Assembly: GCA_003427395.1 (NCBI GenBank)
Contig: BFEA01000316.1
Span: forward strand, 269,193 to 304,846
Direction: 5' to 3'
Length of the DNA stretch: 35,654 bases
DNA from: Chara braunii
Lineage: Eukaryota; Streptophyta; Charophyceae; Charales; Characeae
Under the pieces are notes generated by a model, which searched no databases, was not told the origin of the DNA, and was given only the letters and a program-made list of their open reading frames with translations. Positions 21,184 through 32,405 of this stretch are shown in pieces. Each line of letters starts with the position of its first letter. The first letter of the stretch is position 1. The position numbers and the translations under genes were made by a program.

Positions 21184-23453
21184 CGTGTTTTTTGCAAGTT
21201 ACGTTAGTGCAGCCTCGACCATCTGACGACGCGCGCAGGGTATTGACGGCGAGGGGCAGCCATACCTAGCCTGGGTGTGCGAGGCATCGCAGACCAACGG
21301 GATGCGCAACGTTCATTCTTACTTTTATTGTTTATTTATTTATTTTTCTGTTTTTTTTTATAAAGTCTTTGAGCTCGGTGATCGATTTTGCGGCCGACGA
21401 GCCTGGCTCAGCTACTGGAGTACCGGACACGGATGGTCGTCGTAGTAGTCGAGGACCTTGAGGGCGCGACTTTTTAGCGGGGTCATTCGAGTTTCCGAAG
21501 TGTCGAGGAAGTTGGCAAGGGTCTCCTATCTTACCTGTGTTGAAAGACGGACCGAACGAGTTGATGTGCATATGGGCCGGTGGGCGCTTTGGCCACGGTA
21601 CGAAAGAAGACCTCGGCGGCGGGGGTCGCTGCGGGGGTACGGTCCACCATCCGTCATTTGCCATGAGAGGTGTGTGTGTGAGCTTGCCCGTTGGGACACA
21701 AAAGATGATGACCTGTGCCCGGGCGCAGAGGGGCAAAGCAGCCCGGAGCATTGTGGAGAGGCCGTAGCGGTACGGCGACAGGTTGCGGATTATGGGGAAA
21801 CCCAGTAGCAGCCACATCCGTGCTCAAGCCTCCAATGAGGGAACATGCAGGAGTTGCACCCACCAACAGATGCGATACCTGCTGCAGCAGGTGGGCGATA
21901 CCGGCCAGGTGCCAGCCGACGACATCAGGGTCGAACTTCTCCCATGTGCCAGTCGTTGTGCCTCCCCTTCGGTCCCCTCTCCCTATGAGCGTCAGCGGCC
22001 TCCGCCTAATTCTACTTGGCGGGGACCAGCGACATATCTCTAAGTCGCGGGCACTAAGCTTGCCCTCAGACTGCACTCGGACCATAAGCTGCAAAGATCG
22101 ACAGCAGGGCAAACCGATAGCGCGACGGAGCTGCAAAAGACCGGCAGTCGGGGCGAGCAGAGACCACAGTCGGGCAAGCAGAGAGCGTAGAAGGGCGAGT
22201 AGAGAGCTCAGTGGGGCAGCACAACAAAGGCAAGGCGAAGCTGCAAGAGCTAACGACGGACGCAGAAAGAAGGAATGAACCCGGAAGGGTTAGCGGGCGG
22301 GGTACATTCGGAGTAGAGGGAGAGCGGAGTGCCACAGAGCGGTGTTGAGCGAGGCACCATGAAGTAAGGCAGAGCGGGGTGCCATAGAGTGAGGGGAGAG
22401 GAGAAGCGACGGGCGTCAAGGCTGGGAAACGGGGCAGCAAAGGGGAGGAATGAACCGAGACTAGGGGGTGTGCTAGGTGCGGGGAAACGAAGATCAGGAT
22501 GGTGTAGGCGGAGAGAAGACTGTGCGCAGTGGGAGGAGCTTTTCCTTATTGGATTCTTACCGGAATCGAGCGGGGAAAAGTGCGATTTCTTGGTTCTTGC
22601 CACGGGCGAGTTCGCTGGTCGATTTAGTTTTAGTATTAGATTAGTACAATAGTAGTTAGTAAAGAAAGTGAGTTCGTAGACATGGCGGAGGGGAGAGTGG
22701 CGTGACGTCAAGATATGAACACTTGCCCGATTCTTGACGGAATCGGGCGAAGTAGAAGGCGATTCTGTGGTTTAGAAGAAGGGCGGCCAAGATAATGAAG
22801 TTAGTTTTGGAGAAGAGTTAGTAGAAAAAGAGCTGGAGTAGAAAGGTGGTGCGTGGAGCTATGGAGGAATGGAGAGGAAGAAAAGAAAGAACAGCGAAAG
22901 TTGCCCGATTCTTGACGAAAACGAGCAACTGGAGGATCAATTCGGAGGTTTTGTTGATGGGCGAATCCGAATCTAACATCGGAATTAGTAAAGGGTTAGT
23001 AATTTGGGAGATAAAGAAGAAACGGGCTGCGTGGATATGGTAGTGGGAGAGAAGGTGGAAAAAGGGAGGGGAAACGAATGTATCTCACTCGTTTCCGGTT
23101 GGATTTGAGAGGAGAAAGGGCCTATACAAGGGTTATGATGCATTGCGGATCGATTGACGGCATCGGATTTTTGGTTTGGGCAACGGATTGGGTGGCGTGG
23201 CCGACGGGAGCAACGTACGGAATGTCAGCTTCAAAGGGGTGAATGCACCTGTCCGTAGTTTAGCGGGAGGTTCGCTCTCAGTTAGCCCATAGTGGGCGCA
23301 GTAGTATAGTGACCAGTGGATGAGGTTTGCATTGGGGGACGGATGAACGAGGTACTTACCACGAGTGTACCGTGGTTCAACCATGGTCGGCTACAGAGGA
23401 AATAAGTGTCGGACAGCTCGAGGAGAGGTAGCACGTACCTGGTTCAGACAATA

Positions 23454-23745
23454 ATGACAATTTCGTCAAAACGGACATATTATATTTTTTGAACGAAATT
23501 GAAATTGAGTTTTTGGGCCAAAATCCGGTCCAAATTTTTGGCTCCGGGGGGTCTAGCGTTCCTGGAACGTCGGACCCCCGAGATGTATCTGACCTCAAGC
23601 AGAGACCAGATGCATCTAGGGGGTCCGGCGTCCTAGGAATGTCGGATCCCTAGGAGCTAAAAATTTGGACCGGATTTTTGCGCAAAAACTCAATTTCAAT
23701 TTCATTCAAAAAATATAATATGTCCGTTTTGGCGAAATGACTGTT
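23454..23745. mobile_element. Foldback MITE, 292 bp, with CAATA target duplication
   Basis: Copy A lacks this segment, which gives an empty-site comparison: CAGACAATAGAC there, and CAATA at both 23449-23453 and 23746-23750 here. The ends are long inverted repeats: about 60 bases from 23454 pair with the last 60, with a few mismatches (CAAAACGGACATATTATA on one arm and its complement on the other). The middle also pairs (GGTCCAAATTTTTGG with its complement; the GGGGGTCT region with the TAGGGGGTCC region), so nearly all of it folds back. A 5-bp duplication is seen; the superfamily is not assigned. No coding capacity. Confidence 0.85.
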
Positions 23746-24991
23746 CAATAGACTACAAGTTCGACGTCTTCATGCACTGTGGTTATTTGTGCTGACGTCG
23801 AACGAAAAGACATAATCAAATCGTTGTTAAGACAGTCAGGGTGAATGGGAGGAAGAACACTTACGTATTTCGGGCTCTTGCGGATGGGAACAGGTCGTGT
23901 GCCACAACAGCTGGTCATACTACTCACGTGCTGCTACCACTGTGTTTTTCAGAAAGTCAGTAATGCTGTGTGACTGGGACGCTGTTGGTTTCTGGGCAAG
24001 TTTACTACTGCATTCGCTTTTGCTGCGCCATTGCTGAACGATCGACTGTGTTATTTCAGTAACGTTTTCTGCTACAACCGATACTGTGTCCACTACGGAT
24101 TGTTAAACGTGCTGCATTTTCACTATGTATTGCGGGACAAGTCGCCTTGGTACTGCTGTACTTCAAAACGGAACACAGGTGTGTGCTCTATTGGAATGGA
24201 GGCACTAGACTGGGCTATTGTTACAACCACTAGGGCCATGCAGGGTAGTTGAGTACGCGCGTTTAGAATAAAGCACGGGAGGAATGTCCTTTGTTCGAGC
24301 ACAACATCTAAAAGCGACAAAGCGGCAGTTCAGGTCAGAAGTAGAGACATAGTGATTTGGAGGGAAGGGATCAGGCTCTGCAAGGAGATTACCACTGCGA
24401 CTGGGAGGCATGTCAAGGCGTTGTTGCACCAAGCTTGCCTCGTGGCCTGGCTGTCTTGCTGTGACTTTGGCCGTCATGGTGGGGCCCTCAGGCGCATGAA
24501 GATTACAAGGCTCTCTCCAGGGAGTTGAGTTGTCCGTCCCCTGTATCTCGAGCGTCTGAAACCCCTTTTCTTCTGCCATTCTTACTCTAAGTCTAGTCCT
24601 GTTATGAGGGGAACGCGACAGGCGGGATTGCAACCCGTAAGACCGCAACAAGACTCTGTGGGGAGTCAGCCCACCGATTGCGAGAGCTCTGCCGGAACTC
24701 AGGAGGAGTTTTGGAGGCAAGGAACTGAAAGGTAAAAGTTTCGTCTCCTTCTACAAACCTAGTTATAACCATTGTCTGTATTCCTTGTTATGTTTTGACT
24801 GAGTATACTTTGTGCATTCCTATGTTGATTTTCAGTTCGACTTTCAGGACACAATCCAGACTAAATAAAAGAACCATTATGCAAAGTCAGTTTCAGTTTT
24901 TGTTGTTTGACTGAAAGCAGATTGTGAGATTGCATCTGGGGGAAGGATGGGAGGAAGGTAGTTTCGTCTGAGTTTGACTAGGTCAACCAAA

Positions 24992-25663
24992 GGCTGGGAG
25001 AGTCTCCATAAGTTTGGAGGGCTCAGTGCTATATTTATTTTGGATTGCCTGAAGGACCAGACAAGTTCTCATAAGTTTGGGTGGTCTGGTTGCTTTGATC
25101 TGTGAGGGCTGAATGTGAATGGCTTTTTCAGGGACCAGGCATGTTCCATAAGTTTGGGTGGCGTGGTCGCCTTGTTAACTTTGGGTTTCTTTCAGTTTCT
25201 TTCTGTTTTGGCTTTAGGAGAATGAACCAGGTTGAGGACCAGACAGGTTCCCATAAGTTTGGGTGGTCTTGGTCTAATGTCACGCACATGCTGGAACCAA
25301 AATGAGATAATTTGGCTATACTTTACTATTATACTGTCTATGAACAAGCTAATCAGACAGGGTTCCATAAGTTTGGGTGGTCTGACTATATCTTATCACC
25401 AACTGAAGATAGTACTAGTTAAGAATAAACTTGTGGTACGAAGGGGAAGACTGAATCTTGAGCTGAAGATGATCGGTTCAGTTACATACTACCTCAAAAG
25501 ACTAAGTGCAGACAATTATATAAAGTTAAGATACCTAAACAGTTTAGGGCAACTAGGGTGGCCTAGTGATATGCCCAAAGAAGAGAAAAGTTGTTGTGCC
25601 CTGTGTTTTTGTATATTCTATGGCTGAGTTAGGCAAGTTCTCATAAGTTTGGGTGGTCTAGCT
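24992..25663. repeat. Array of six hairpin units, copy B
   Basis: The same six units as at 12611-13283. Where the stems differ from copy A, pairing is mostly kept: unit 1 has CTGGG/CTCAG (C-G becomes a G-U pair), unit 6 has AGTTAGGC/GTCTAGCT (again G-U), and unit 5 has TAATCAGAC/GTCTGACTA. Unit 3 has GACCA/TGGTC and a restored inner CCA/TGG. Confidence 0.7.
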
Positions 25664-27082
25664 TTATGCCTTATGTAAGTTGGGTATAAAGGGATAAATC
25701 ATTGAAAGACTATGAACTATTGTTTGATTAGTTGACTTTGGGCTGGTGAGAGGACTTACCTTTGTGGTTTGGCCTTGCATGTGACTGAGTGAGATTACTA
25801 CTTGGTTTGAGTTTCAGTTTGACAAGTAGTTGCTTTAGATGTTCGCCACGTACTAGAGTCATAGGAGTGAGTTACAATTCCTGCATTTTCTGAGTTAAGT
25901 TTATTTTTACTTAGATAAATTTCTGCATTTTTTAAGATTTTTTATTATACTTGGTCTTGTATAAATCTTGGTAAGCCACTTTCTCTACGGGAAGCGCTGC
26001 CGAAATTTCTGCAAATCCAAGGAGTTCAACTTGTCTGATTTTTGTATACGGCTTAGTAAAAATATGGGAAATCTCATTTTATAAAGGGAGTTCTGCCCAA
26101 ACTTTTGCTAATTCAGGGAGTTAGACAAAATTTGACTTTGAAAAGTTGAATATTATTTATCTTTTCATATTCGAGCTGACATAAATTATGAAAAGGCACT
26201 TCTCCTACGGTAAGCGCTACCGAAATTTTCTTAGTTTAGAGAAGATAAATTATATTTTGACAGGTAGCGACTCTAGCGATTCACTCTGTATGGGGGAGAT
26301 TTTGCCATAGGTCTACTTTTTTTTGGGCACTGGCTTAGAAGTAGACCTAGGCTTGACTTTGAGGAGAGTCTTGAGTGAGAACGTGTCATGGGGATTTGAT
26401 ATTCATACATTGACGATTTAACTTTGACATTGACCTATCGTATGATACAGGTCTTCTTTGGACATTCGATCGAGGATTTGGACTAGTTTGAGTTTGATTT
26501 CATGAGGATCATCTTCTGTTATCACTGATGACAGGTCGGTTGGTTGATCGCCGACTTGTCGTCTCACGACACAACTTTTCTTACACATGTACCTCAACTT
26601 GATTGCCTTAGCCCTGATATTTGATATGTTTCTTTGAGGGTTTAAACCAGACTTCTTTTAATGACCATTATAAAGAAGTTATGAGATTTATGGAAGGTTG
26701 AACATTGGATGGGGTTCGAGTGTGAGGCGTGGTGTGAGTTACAGGGAACAGTAAAGTTGACCACGTTGGTGTATGACAATGTGGTTATTATGTGTGCCTG
26801 TGTTTTATGCAGGTTAGTATTTTGGAGCTTGGTATACGAACCATACTTTGGAGACAGTGAGAATGACAACCATGTGACGCACGATCTTCATACCTAATGA
26901 GTTTATGTTTCCCCCTTCTTTTATTTTTATATTGAGTTCTAATTGAATATATGGGTATTGGGATGCGTGTTTATTTACTGAGTGATTTTGCTTATTGATT
27001 TTTATGGTTGGACGTTGTAGTCCGTGGCAGCCGTCAAAGTCAAACCCCTTGACTTCTCTCCAGACCCTAGATAATGGAGCTG

Positions 27083-27447
27083 AAATTCCGAAAAGAAATA
27101 ACCAGTATTCCGGCTTACTCAGATGAGAGTATTCGCAGTTTGGAAAATGATACTGCAAGAGGGATTTCCCGTACCGCTTTGAAAAAAACGGGTTTCGGAA
27201 AAAAATATTCCAACTTCCAAATAACGGGAAATTGCAAACAGAAATCGGAATTTAAAAAAATATATATTTCGGATTTTCTAACAACGAAATTTCAAATTTT
27301 TAGAAGAAAAACGAAAACGGAAATTTCAGATGTTGCACTATTGCGATTTTCCACAACAGAAATAGCGAGAAAACAAAATCCAAGAAAAAAAAAAAAAAAT
27401 CGATTTTCGGCAGTGAGGTAAAAAATCATGATTTTTGGGGCTAACTA
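27083..27447. other. AT-rich unique stretch after copy B
   Basis: No recognised gene. A Lys-rich frame of 115 codons (27074-27421) crosses the repeat boundary and mostly reflects A-rich composition, with runs such as the A14 near 27388. I see no domain in it. Confidence 0.4.
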
Positions 27448-27552
27448 CCTTCTTCCCCCAAATACAACGTACGATCATTATAGATGTATTTGAGGCATCT
27501 TTCAGTCTAGATACAGCTATAATGACCGTACGTTGTCTTCGGGGGAAGAAGG
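27448..27552. mobile_element. TA-flanked MITE, copy 1 (105 bp)
   Basis: Flanked by TA at 27446-27447 and 27553-27554. Arms of about 36 bp: CCTTCTTCCCCC at the left end and its complement at the right, with AACGTACG in both arms and ATTATAG/CTATAAT at the inner edge. The middle carries CTTTCAGTCTAGATAC, shared with the copy at 33329. TA flanks suggest Tc1/mariner-type mobilisation. Confidence 0.75.
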
Positions 27553-27640
27553 TAGTGTGCTCTAATCAATCAATCAAGACTAACCAGCTACCTATTCCCC
27601 GCACACGTGTCAGATCAGGTTGTCCCGATTCACGTGCAGT

Positions 27641-27652
27641 GTTCCGATACCA
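27641..27652 (-). promoter_or_regulatory. Retrotransposon primer-binding site (initiator Met tRNA type)
   Basis: On the minus strand it reads TGGTATCGGAAC, two bases beyond the GTAACA end of the LTR at 27655. The classic plant Copia site is TGGTATCAGAGC, a match at 10 of 12. Confidence 0.6.
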
Positions 27653-28142
27653 ACTGTTACATGCCCAGTTGGCGATGTACATAATAACTGAGGATCCGCA
27701 ATGTGATAAAAAAGACTGAATGGACAATGCAGTGCAAGTGGAATCTCAACAAGCAATGTGCATTCCGATACATACAAAAACCTTAGGGTGCTTTATAGCG
27801 CAGGGAAGACTTTAGATACAAGTCCTGATCTGACCGGGACTGACCTCTCTCACGTAGTACAAGGTAGCGAAGCAGAATGCTAGAATACTAAGGACTAGCC
27901 CACACAATGTTTCAACTCAGACCAAACATACATCATGCTCATCAGAAGGTGTGATGGGGCCTGGCGCTATACACAGGAAGGAGGTGCCAGGTCCAGACAT
28001 ACAAAGACGAAGAGGAGGGGATCAGACGAAGAAGAGGAAGGGGGAGATGGGAAAGTCGTCAACACCAAGTCTCCTTACAAGTCCCAAATAATCCCTCTTC
28101 AAAATGTCTGAAGTCCAATGTCGAGTCTGGATCCAAATGTCA

Positions 28143-28147
<5 letters not shown>

Positions 28148-28178
<31 letters not shown>
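28148..28178. repeat. (CT)n microsatellite
   Basis: An uninterrupted CT run of 31 bases. A shorter CT run occurs at about 28256-28269. Confidence 0.95.
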
Positions 28179-28182
<4 letters not shown>

Positions 28183-28606
28183 TCTGCTGATGCAGTGAAG
28201 TCAGATAGCGAGAGGGTGAGAAGGAGATGGTGGACTGAGAAGAGGAAGAAGAAGAACTCTCTCTCTCTCATATGCCAGGTACTAACCTGTGAAGATGGCG
28301 CTGTGCCGCAGATACCTCAAAGACGAAGCTGGAGCAACGGCACTGCAGGTAAGTCCCTCTGGCCTTCGCCCAATCCCTCTGTCTCTAGTACTACTCTAGC
28401 TGCTATGGCGCCCAGCGCTGAAGACTACAGCTAACGCTACTAGCGCCCAGCGCTGAAGACTACTGCTAACGCTGCTACTGCTCCTGCAGCGCTCCTCCAG
28501 AGTGCTGCTGCCGAATCCTGAAGACTACCTCCTGCCTCCTGAACTGCACGTGAAGTGCCTGGCAAGTACCTAGGAACTACCTACCTGCCTGCAGGGCGGG
28601 CCAGTC

Positions 28607-28614
28607 CTATATAG
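28607..28614 (-). promoter_or_regulatory. TATA box of the LTR
   Basis: CTATATAG (its own complement) in a GC-rich context within U3 of the minus-strand LTR. Position and context fit a pol II core promoter with a start near 28580. Confidence 0.45.
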
Positions 28615-28680
28615 TGCTGGCCCGACCAGGAGGCTGCTCTTGCCAATGCCGAAACGTGCCAGACCCTGGCTTTGAAGCTC

Positions 28681-28921
28681 AACCAGGGGTTGTCTTGAAA
28701 ACAGGCCCGAAATGGCCTGTGCTAAAACCCTGGTTTGTTGCCTGAGTTTCAGGGCAGGTCGAACTGATGAGGGCCCGGGAATGGCCCTCAGTTTCAGGCT
28801 GAAAACACTCAGGGCCGGAAAGGCCCTGATTTAGCCTGAAACGACACAGGGCCTGTAGGCCCTTGTTTTCAGGCTTTCAGGCTGAAACGACACAGGGCCT
28901 GGGAATGGCCCGTGCAGCCTG
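28681..28921. repeat. Cluster of five GGCC-centred hairpins
   Basis: Inner stems are ACAGGCC/GGCCTGT (28701-28720), TGAGGGCC/GGCCCTCA (28768-28790), TCAGGGCC/GGCCCTGA (28809-28829), CAGGGCC/GGCCCTTG (28847-28865) and CACAGGGCC/GGCCCGTG (28891-28914). Several have outer stems: AACCAGGG/CCCTGGTT (28681, 28728) and TTTCAGGCT/AGCCTGAAA, where the segment 28833-28841 can pair with either 28792-28800 or 28867-28875. The loops share GGGAAT or GGAAA. They sit at the outer edge of U3. Confidence 0.75.
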
Positions 28922-28977
28922 TTGCAGGCGCAGCATGTAACAGCCGTGTAGGAGTTCCTACCTTTGACAGGAACAAC

Positions 28978-29064
28978 ATTCAGTCTGATGTCCTACCTCA
29001 GGACCTGTACCTAACCTCAAATGCAGGTTAGGTACAGGTCCTGAGGTAGGACAGCAGACTGAAT
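28978..29064. repeat. Near-perfect hairpin, 40-bp arms, 7-base loop
   Basis: Arm 28978-29017 and arm 29025-29064 are complementary at 39 of 40 positions, around CAAATGC. AACATTCAGTCTG occurs at the left edge (28975) and again just after the right arm (29065). It could be a small foldback element or a miRNA-type precursor. Confidence 0.8.
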
Positions 29065-32000
29065 AACATTCAGTCTGTTATCTGACTGATTGAAAAGAAT
29101 TCCACATCGAACTCACACGTTCCCATACACGCACGCAATTGCAAAGCTGCAGACCGGGGAGAGAGAAAACCCACACCAAACCAATGATGAGATATACGCA
29201 ATGGACGCTTCAAATCGTAATGAGACTTTAATTAAAATCAATTCTGACGGTTTAGGTCCTTGTGTGAGGACCTTCTCAGGCAATCTAGTGCCGAGTGGAT
29301 TCTCAAGTCTCGGGCTCGCTATTGACATCGAGGATGAATTCAGTCAATGCATGGCTTACTGTCCACGTATATGCCCACCGGCTGCTCGAGACGTGGACAG
29401 TAACGTACTATGTCATTTTGAATACCATCTCTCCCCAACTCAATCAACCCATATTCCAATGAGAATCACAACCGTGTTTTAACAACGACAGGCAAATCTA
29501 AAAACAAAATTTTGATAAATTTTAATGGAGTCTTCTTCTTCCTCCTCCTTTGTACACCCTCCAGCCCTGGCTATGGCACTTCTACTTCCAGCGCCCAACC
29601 TAAACTGCCAGCAGACCTCCACACAACCCTCCTAGTTCCAACAATCCACCCACACCATCCATAACCAGGATTGCAAATGAAGTGTCCACTCAGCATGCGA
29701 GCGCAGCTCGCAGGATGAAGAAGAAGAAACTCAAAGTTTCCAAGAAGAAGGAAGTTCAAGGAACGGACTGCTGCCTATGATGCTGCGTCAAATCCCAACG
29801 CACCAGTATGGGGGGCGCTCCTCAGCACTCAGGGCAGGGCACGCGCCCAGCGCTGCCATTCAACATGGGTCCCCACCGCTCGAGTTAAGGCCGCAGGGGC
29901 ATGACGAAGATGATGGTGAAACCACGCTGAGTAAAATTTGCACCGCCGGAATACCGCGCGACTCTCCAGCACACACCGCCAAAAATGAATGAAAAGCGTC
30001 CGTAACAACTCGACCTCTCCCTATTTCTACCCCTGGACTAGACCTAAGACCACACGAAAGCCACAAGGGCCCACCTAACCGGGGGCCCACCTAACCAGTA
30101 CTTACGACCTGCCAGATGCAGATTATAAAGGAATCTTGGCCTCCCTGAACAACTCTACCAGACCCTAAGCTTACAACCTACGAACAGACACGGACCTAAC
30201 GATATCATTTTTTTAGCAGTTGTGGGTTTTTTTGGGGACAGGGGCCAAAATTTGTGTGTATTTGCAAAAATGCCCCTAGAGGGGCCTGGGCCTGTTCGGG
30301 TGCAGATAAGGGCCTGCAATATCCCCACCGCGAGAAACTGCAGATTCATTGCATTTACCCTGAGGACCCATGACCTCTTTTGGCAGCTACAGGACCTTTT
30401 TCCAGGTCCACTGGACTCTCGTTTGCCCTAATCCAAGTTGCTGCAAAATCCCTACCAGGTCCTAACCGAATTCTACTTCTGTCCCTGGCCGCTATTCTGC
30501 TCCAAATATACCCCTGCTGGCAGCTTCCCGCCCTGTCACTAAAGCTTCCCCTATTGCTGCTTTGTACCTGTCAGAGGCACAGCCACACAACACAGTCCAC
30601 AGAGCTGCCACATGCACTTCGACGTGGACTCGGGCAAGCACACGACATACTCACATTCACAGCAGAGTCAGCAGACCCTGTACATTACTTTATTAAGAAG
30701 AACACAGCAAATCACAGCAGCACAGACTCCAGAGTCGGAATTCTCAGAAATTGGATGAAAAGGAGAGCATTTTCACACCAAGGGGAGGGGAGCATGCATG
30801 AATAACTATTGTAATATTTTCTGACTTGTCAGTCTAGGTTACCAGAGTGGCCCAGAGCCACTTGCCCGGCCGGGTGATTAAAAATAATTATTTTCATTTT
30901 ATTTTTTATTTCCAATTTGGTAACGAATTTCGATGTGACCCTGAGGCAAAAGTTATTCAGTTTATTTTTCGATTTTTTCTGCATAACATATTTTTGTTTT
31001 CGTTTTTGTTTTTTGTTTTTTTTTTTGCTGGGACCTTCCCTGGTCCTTGCATGGCCAGGCCGCCCGGGAACACAAGGTGACCCGGGCGGCCCGGCTGGTA
31101 GCCTAGTTGTTGGTTGAATAGCAACCGAACTGATGCTCCCCAGAATGGAAAGGAGTCGGAACCCGCAAGCTTCTGTTCTATTAAAAACGGGAAAAAAAAA
31201 AAGAAGGATGAGAAAGACAGCACTTTCACAGAAAACTGCAGAATTCTCAGACTGCGGCTGTGCGGGTCATTCATTGCACAATGACCTTCTTTTGCAAGCA
31301 ACTTACACCGGGGAGAAGCTCACATCACACGCACCATGCATGCACTCTCACTTGAACACCATGCACACAGCAACAAAGCAATTAGCAGAATTGACAAAGA
31401 AATGATCGCATGAGGACAAGAAGGGGAACACTGTTGAAGTCTCTCGACGTGTCCAGCAACCAGTTACAACAGCAATCACAGTTCTCTGGCCTCACTGGTG
31501 TATGTAGTAGCCCTGTTGACCGCCTGCTGTATCATCTACTCTATCCTATACTCCACGGTGTCATGGCATAGAGTCTCTTGCCTGCATCATCATAACTTCT
31601 CTCGTAAACTACAAATCTTCTCTCTGCTCCGACCAGCACTTTGTCTGACAAGGACATCCTATCAGTTCACGTATCCGTGAGAACGGAACCAGTAGACAAT
31701 ATTAAAACCAGCAGTACACACCAGCCATCGGCTGCAGGCCCCTTTCGGAGGCCGCCCGCCATGGATATATTTTATCGATGGCGCACGAGCCTCATAAATT
31801 TTAGGAGAGGCTCAATCGGACACTCAACTTGGCTGGGGCCATGTACCGGTGCTTTAAGCCACAAAAACAAGAAAGATATAACACATTTCATGTGTAGATG
31901 TAGATGCACAATGTGTGAGGCTTTACTCTTGTGGAGGACACGAAGTGCAAACAACGAGAAACCGCACACATCAGTGGGTGCCGCAGCATCGCCCTTCTGC

Positions 32001-32076
32001 CTTGTCCACTCAGAAGAAAGATATAGGAACCAAGAGGGAAACTATCAACTGGGTCTCAATTTCAATCAAAGGACTA
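29065..32076. other. Three-kilobase stretch without recognised genes
   Basis: Several short frames (for example 29090-29482 and 31641-32207) show no family I know, and none has convincing codon or splice context. The stretch contains T-rich tracts near 31010-31026, an A-rich tract near 31191-31201 and one GC-rich hairpin. No LTR partner for 27655-28942 was found here. Confidence 0.4.
31058..31091. repeat. GC-rich hairpin, 11-bp perfect arms
   Basis: GGCCGCCCGGG (31058-31068) pairs with CCCGGGCGGCC (31081-31091) across a 12-base loop, and CCAG/CTGG outside extends it with a bulge. Confidence 0.7.
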
Positions 32077-32125
32077 CCGTCTTCACCCAAATAGAACGCC
32101 CGGTCATTATAGCTGTATTTGGTGC
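32077..32125. mobile_element. TA-type MITE, copy 2, left arm only
   Basis: After TA at 32075-32076 it reads CCGTCTTCACCCAAATAGAA and on to ATTATAGCTGTATTTG, the same left arm as the copies at 33329 and 33439. No right arm follows, so it is truncated. Confidence 0.65.
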
Positions 32126-32405
32126 ACGACGGTGGTCCCCTCTACAGTTCCAGACTACCTGTCTGTATTATCCTACCAGCCTCAGCTCTACCTCAAGACT
32201 ATACTGAGACTATTCTGATGTCTAAGCCAATCACTTGGTTGTACAGTTATTAATTCCATTCAGTGAGTTACCTGAGCTGTTTGCAATGGAAAACGGGTCC
32301 AGTGTCCCATGCTTCAAAATCCCAACATGATATTCCAGAACAAAAGTGGAAACTGAACTAACAAAACCACTAATTGCCAAAGGGGAATCCTTAAACCCGC
32401 CTGGT

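Larger units (their letters stand above)
21151..27082. mobile_element. 5.7-kb direct repeat, copy B, interrupted by a foldback element
   Basis: Same-orientation copy of 9036-14725. It starts with TGTCGTACCAAATACCC at 21151 and ends in match after GGAGCTG at 27082, where AT-rich unrelated DNA begins abruptly. It is longer than copy A because of a 292-bp insertion at 23454-23745 and shorter near 23920 and 26010. The large minus-strand frame seen at 9954-10598 in copy A is broken into two frames here, which argues against that frame being a gene. If the pair are LTRs, this would be the 3' LTR, cut short or bounded at 27082. Confidence 0.8.
27655..28942 (-). mobile_element. Copia-like LTR (1288 bp), minus orientation
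   Basis: Bounded by TGTTACATGC at 27655 and GCATGTAACA ending at 28942, a terminal inverted repeat with TG and CA ends. On the minus strand the LTR end is followed by a spacer of two bases and a Met-tRNA-type primer site, which fixes the orientation: U3 at the right, U5 at the left. A CTATATAG TATA box lies at 28607-28614, about 330 bp inside U3. The flanks ACCAAC and GCCGT do not form a target duplication, so this is not a simple solo LTR. The internal region to the left is lost within about 200 bp. A (CT)n tract, a short tandem duplication (GCGCCCAGCGCTGAAGACTA at about 28409 and 28443) and a hairpin cluster lie inside. Confidence 0.68.

Noticed and set aside
27074-27421. 115-codon Lys-rich frame
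   Set aside because: Crosses the end of a repeat and reflects A-rich composition.
28346-28354. Perfect splice donor CAG/GTAAGT on the plus strand
   Set aside because: It lies inside an LTR oriented on the minus strand and no exon or acceptor supports it.
31133-31405. TGEKLTSH string recalling a zinc-finger linker
   Set aside because: No Cys2-His2 pattern around it; frame begins in a low-complexity Lys/Arg run.
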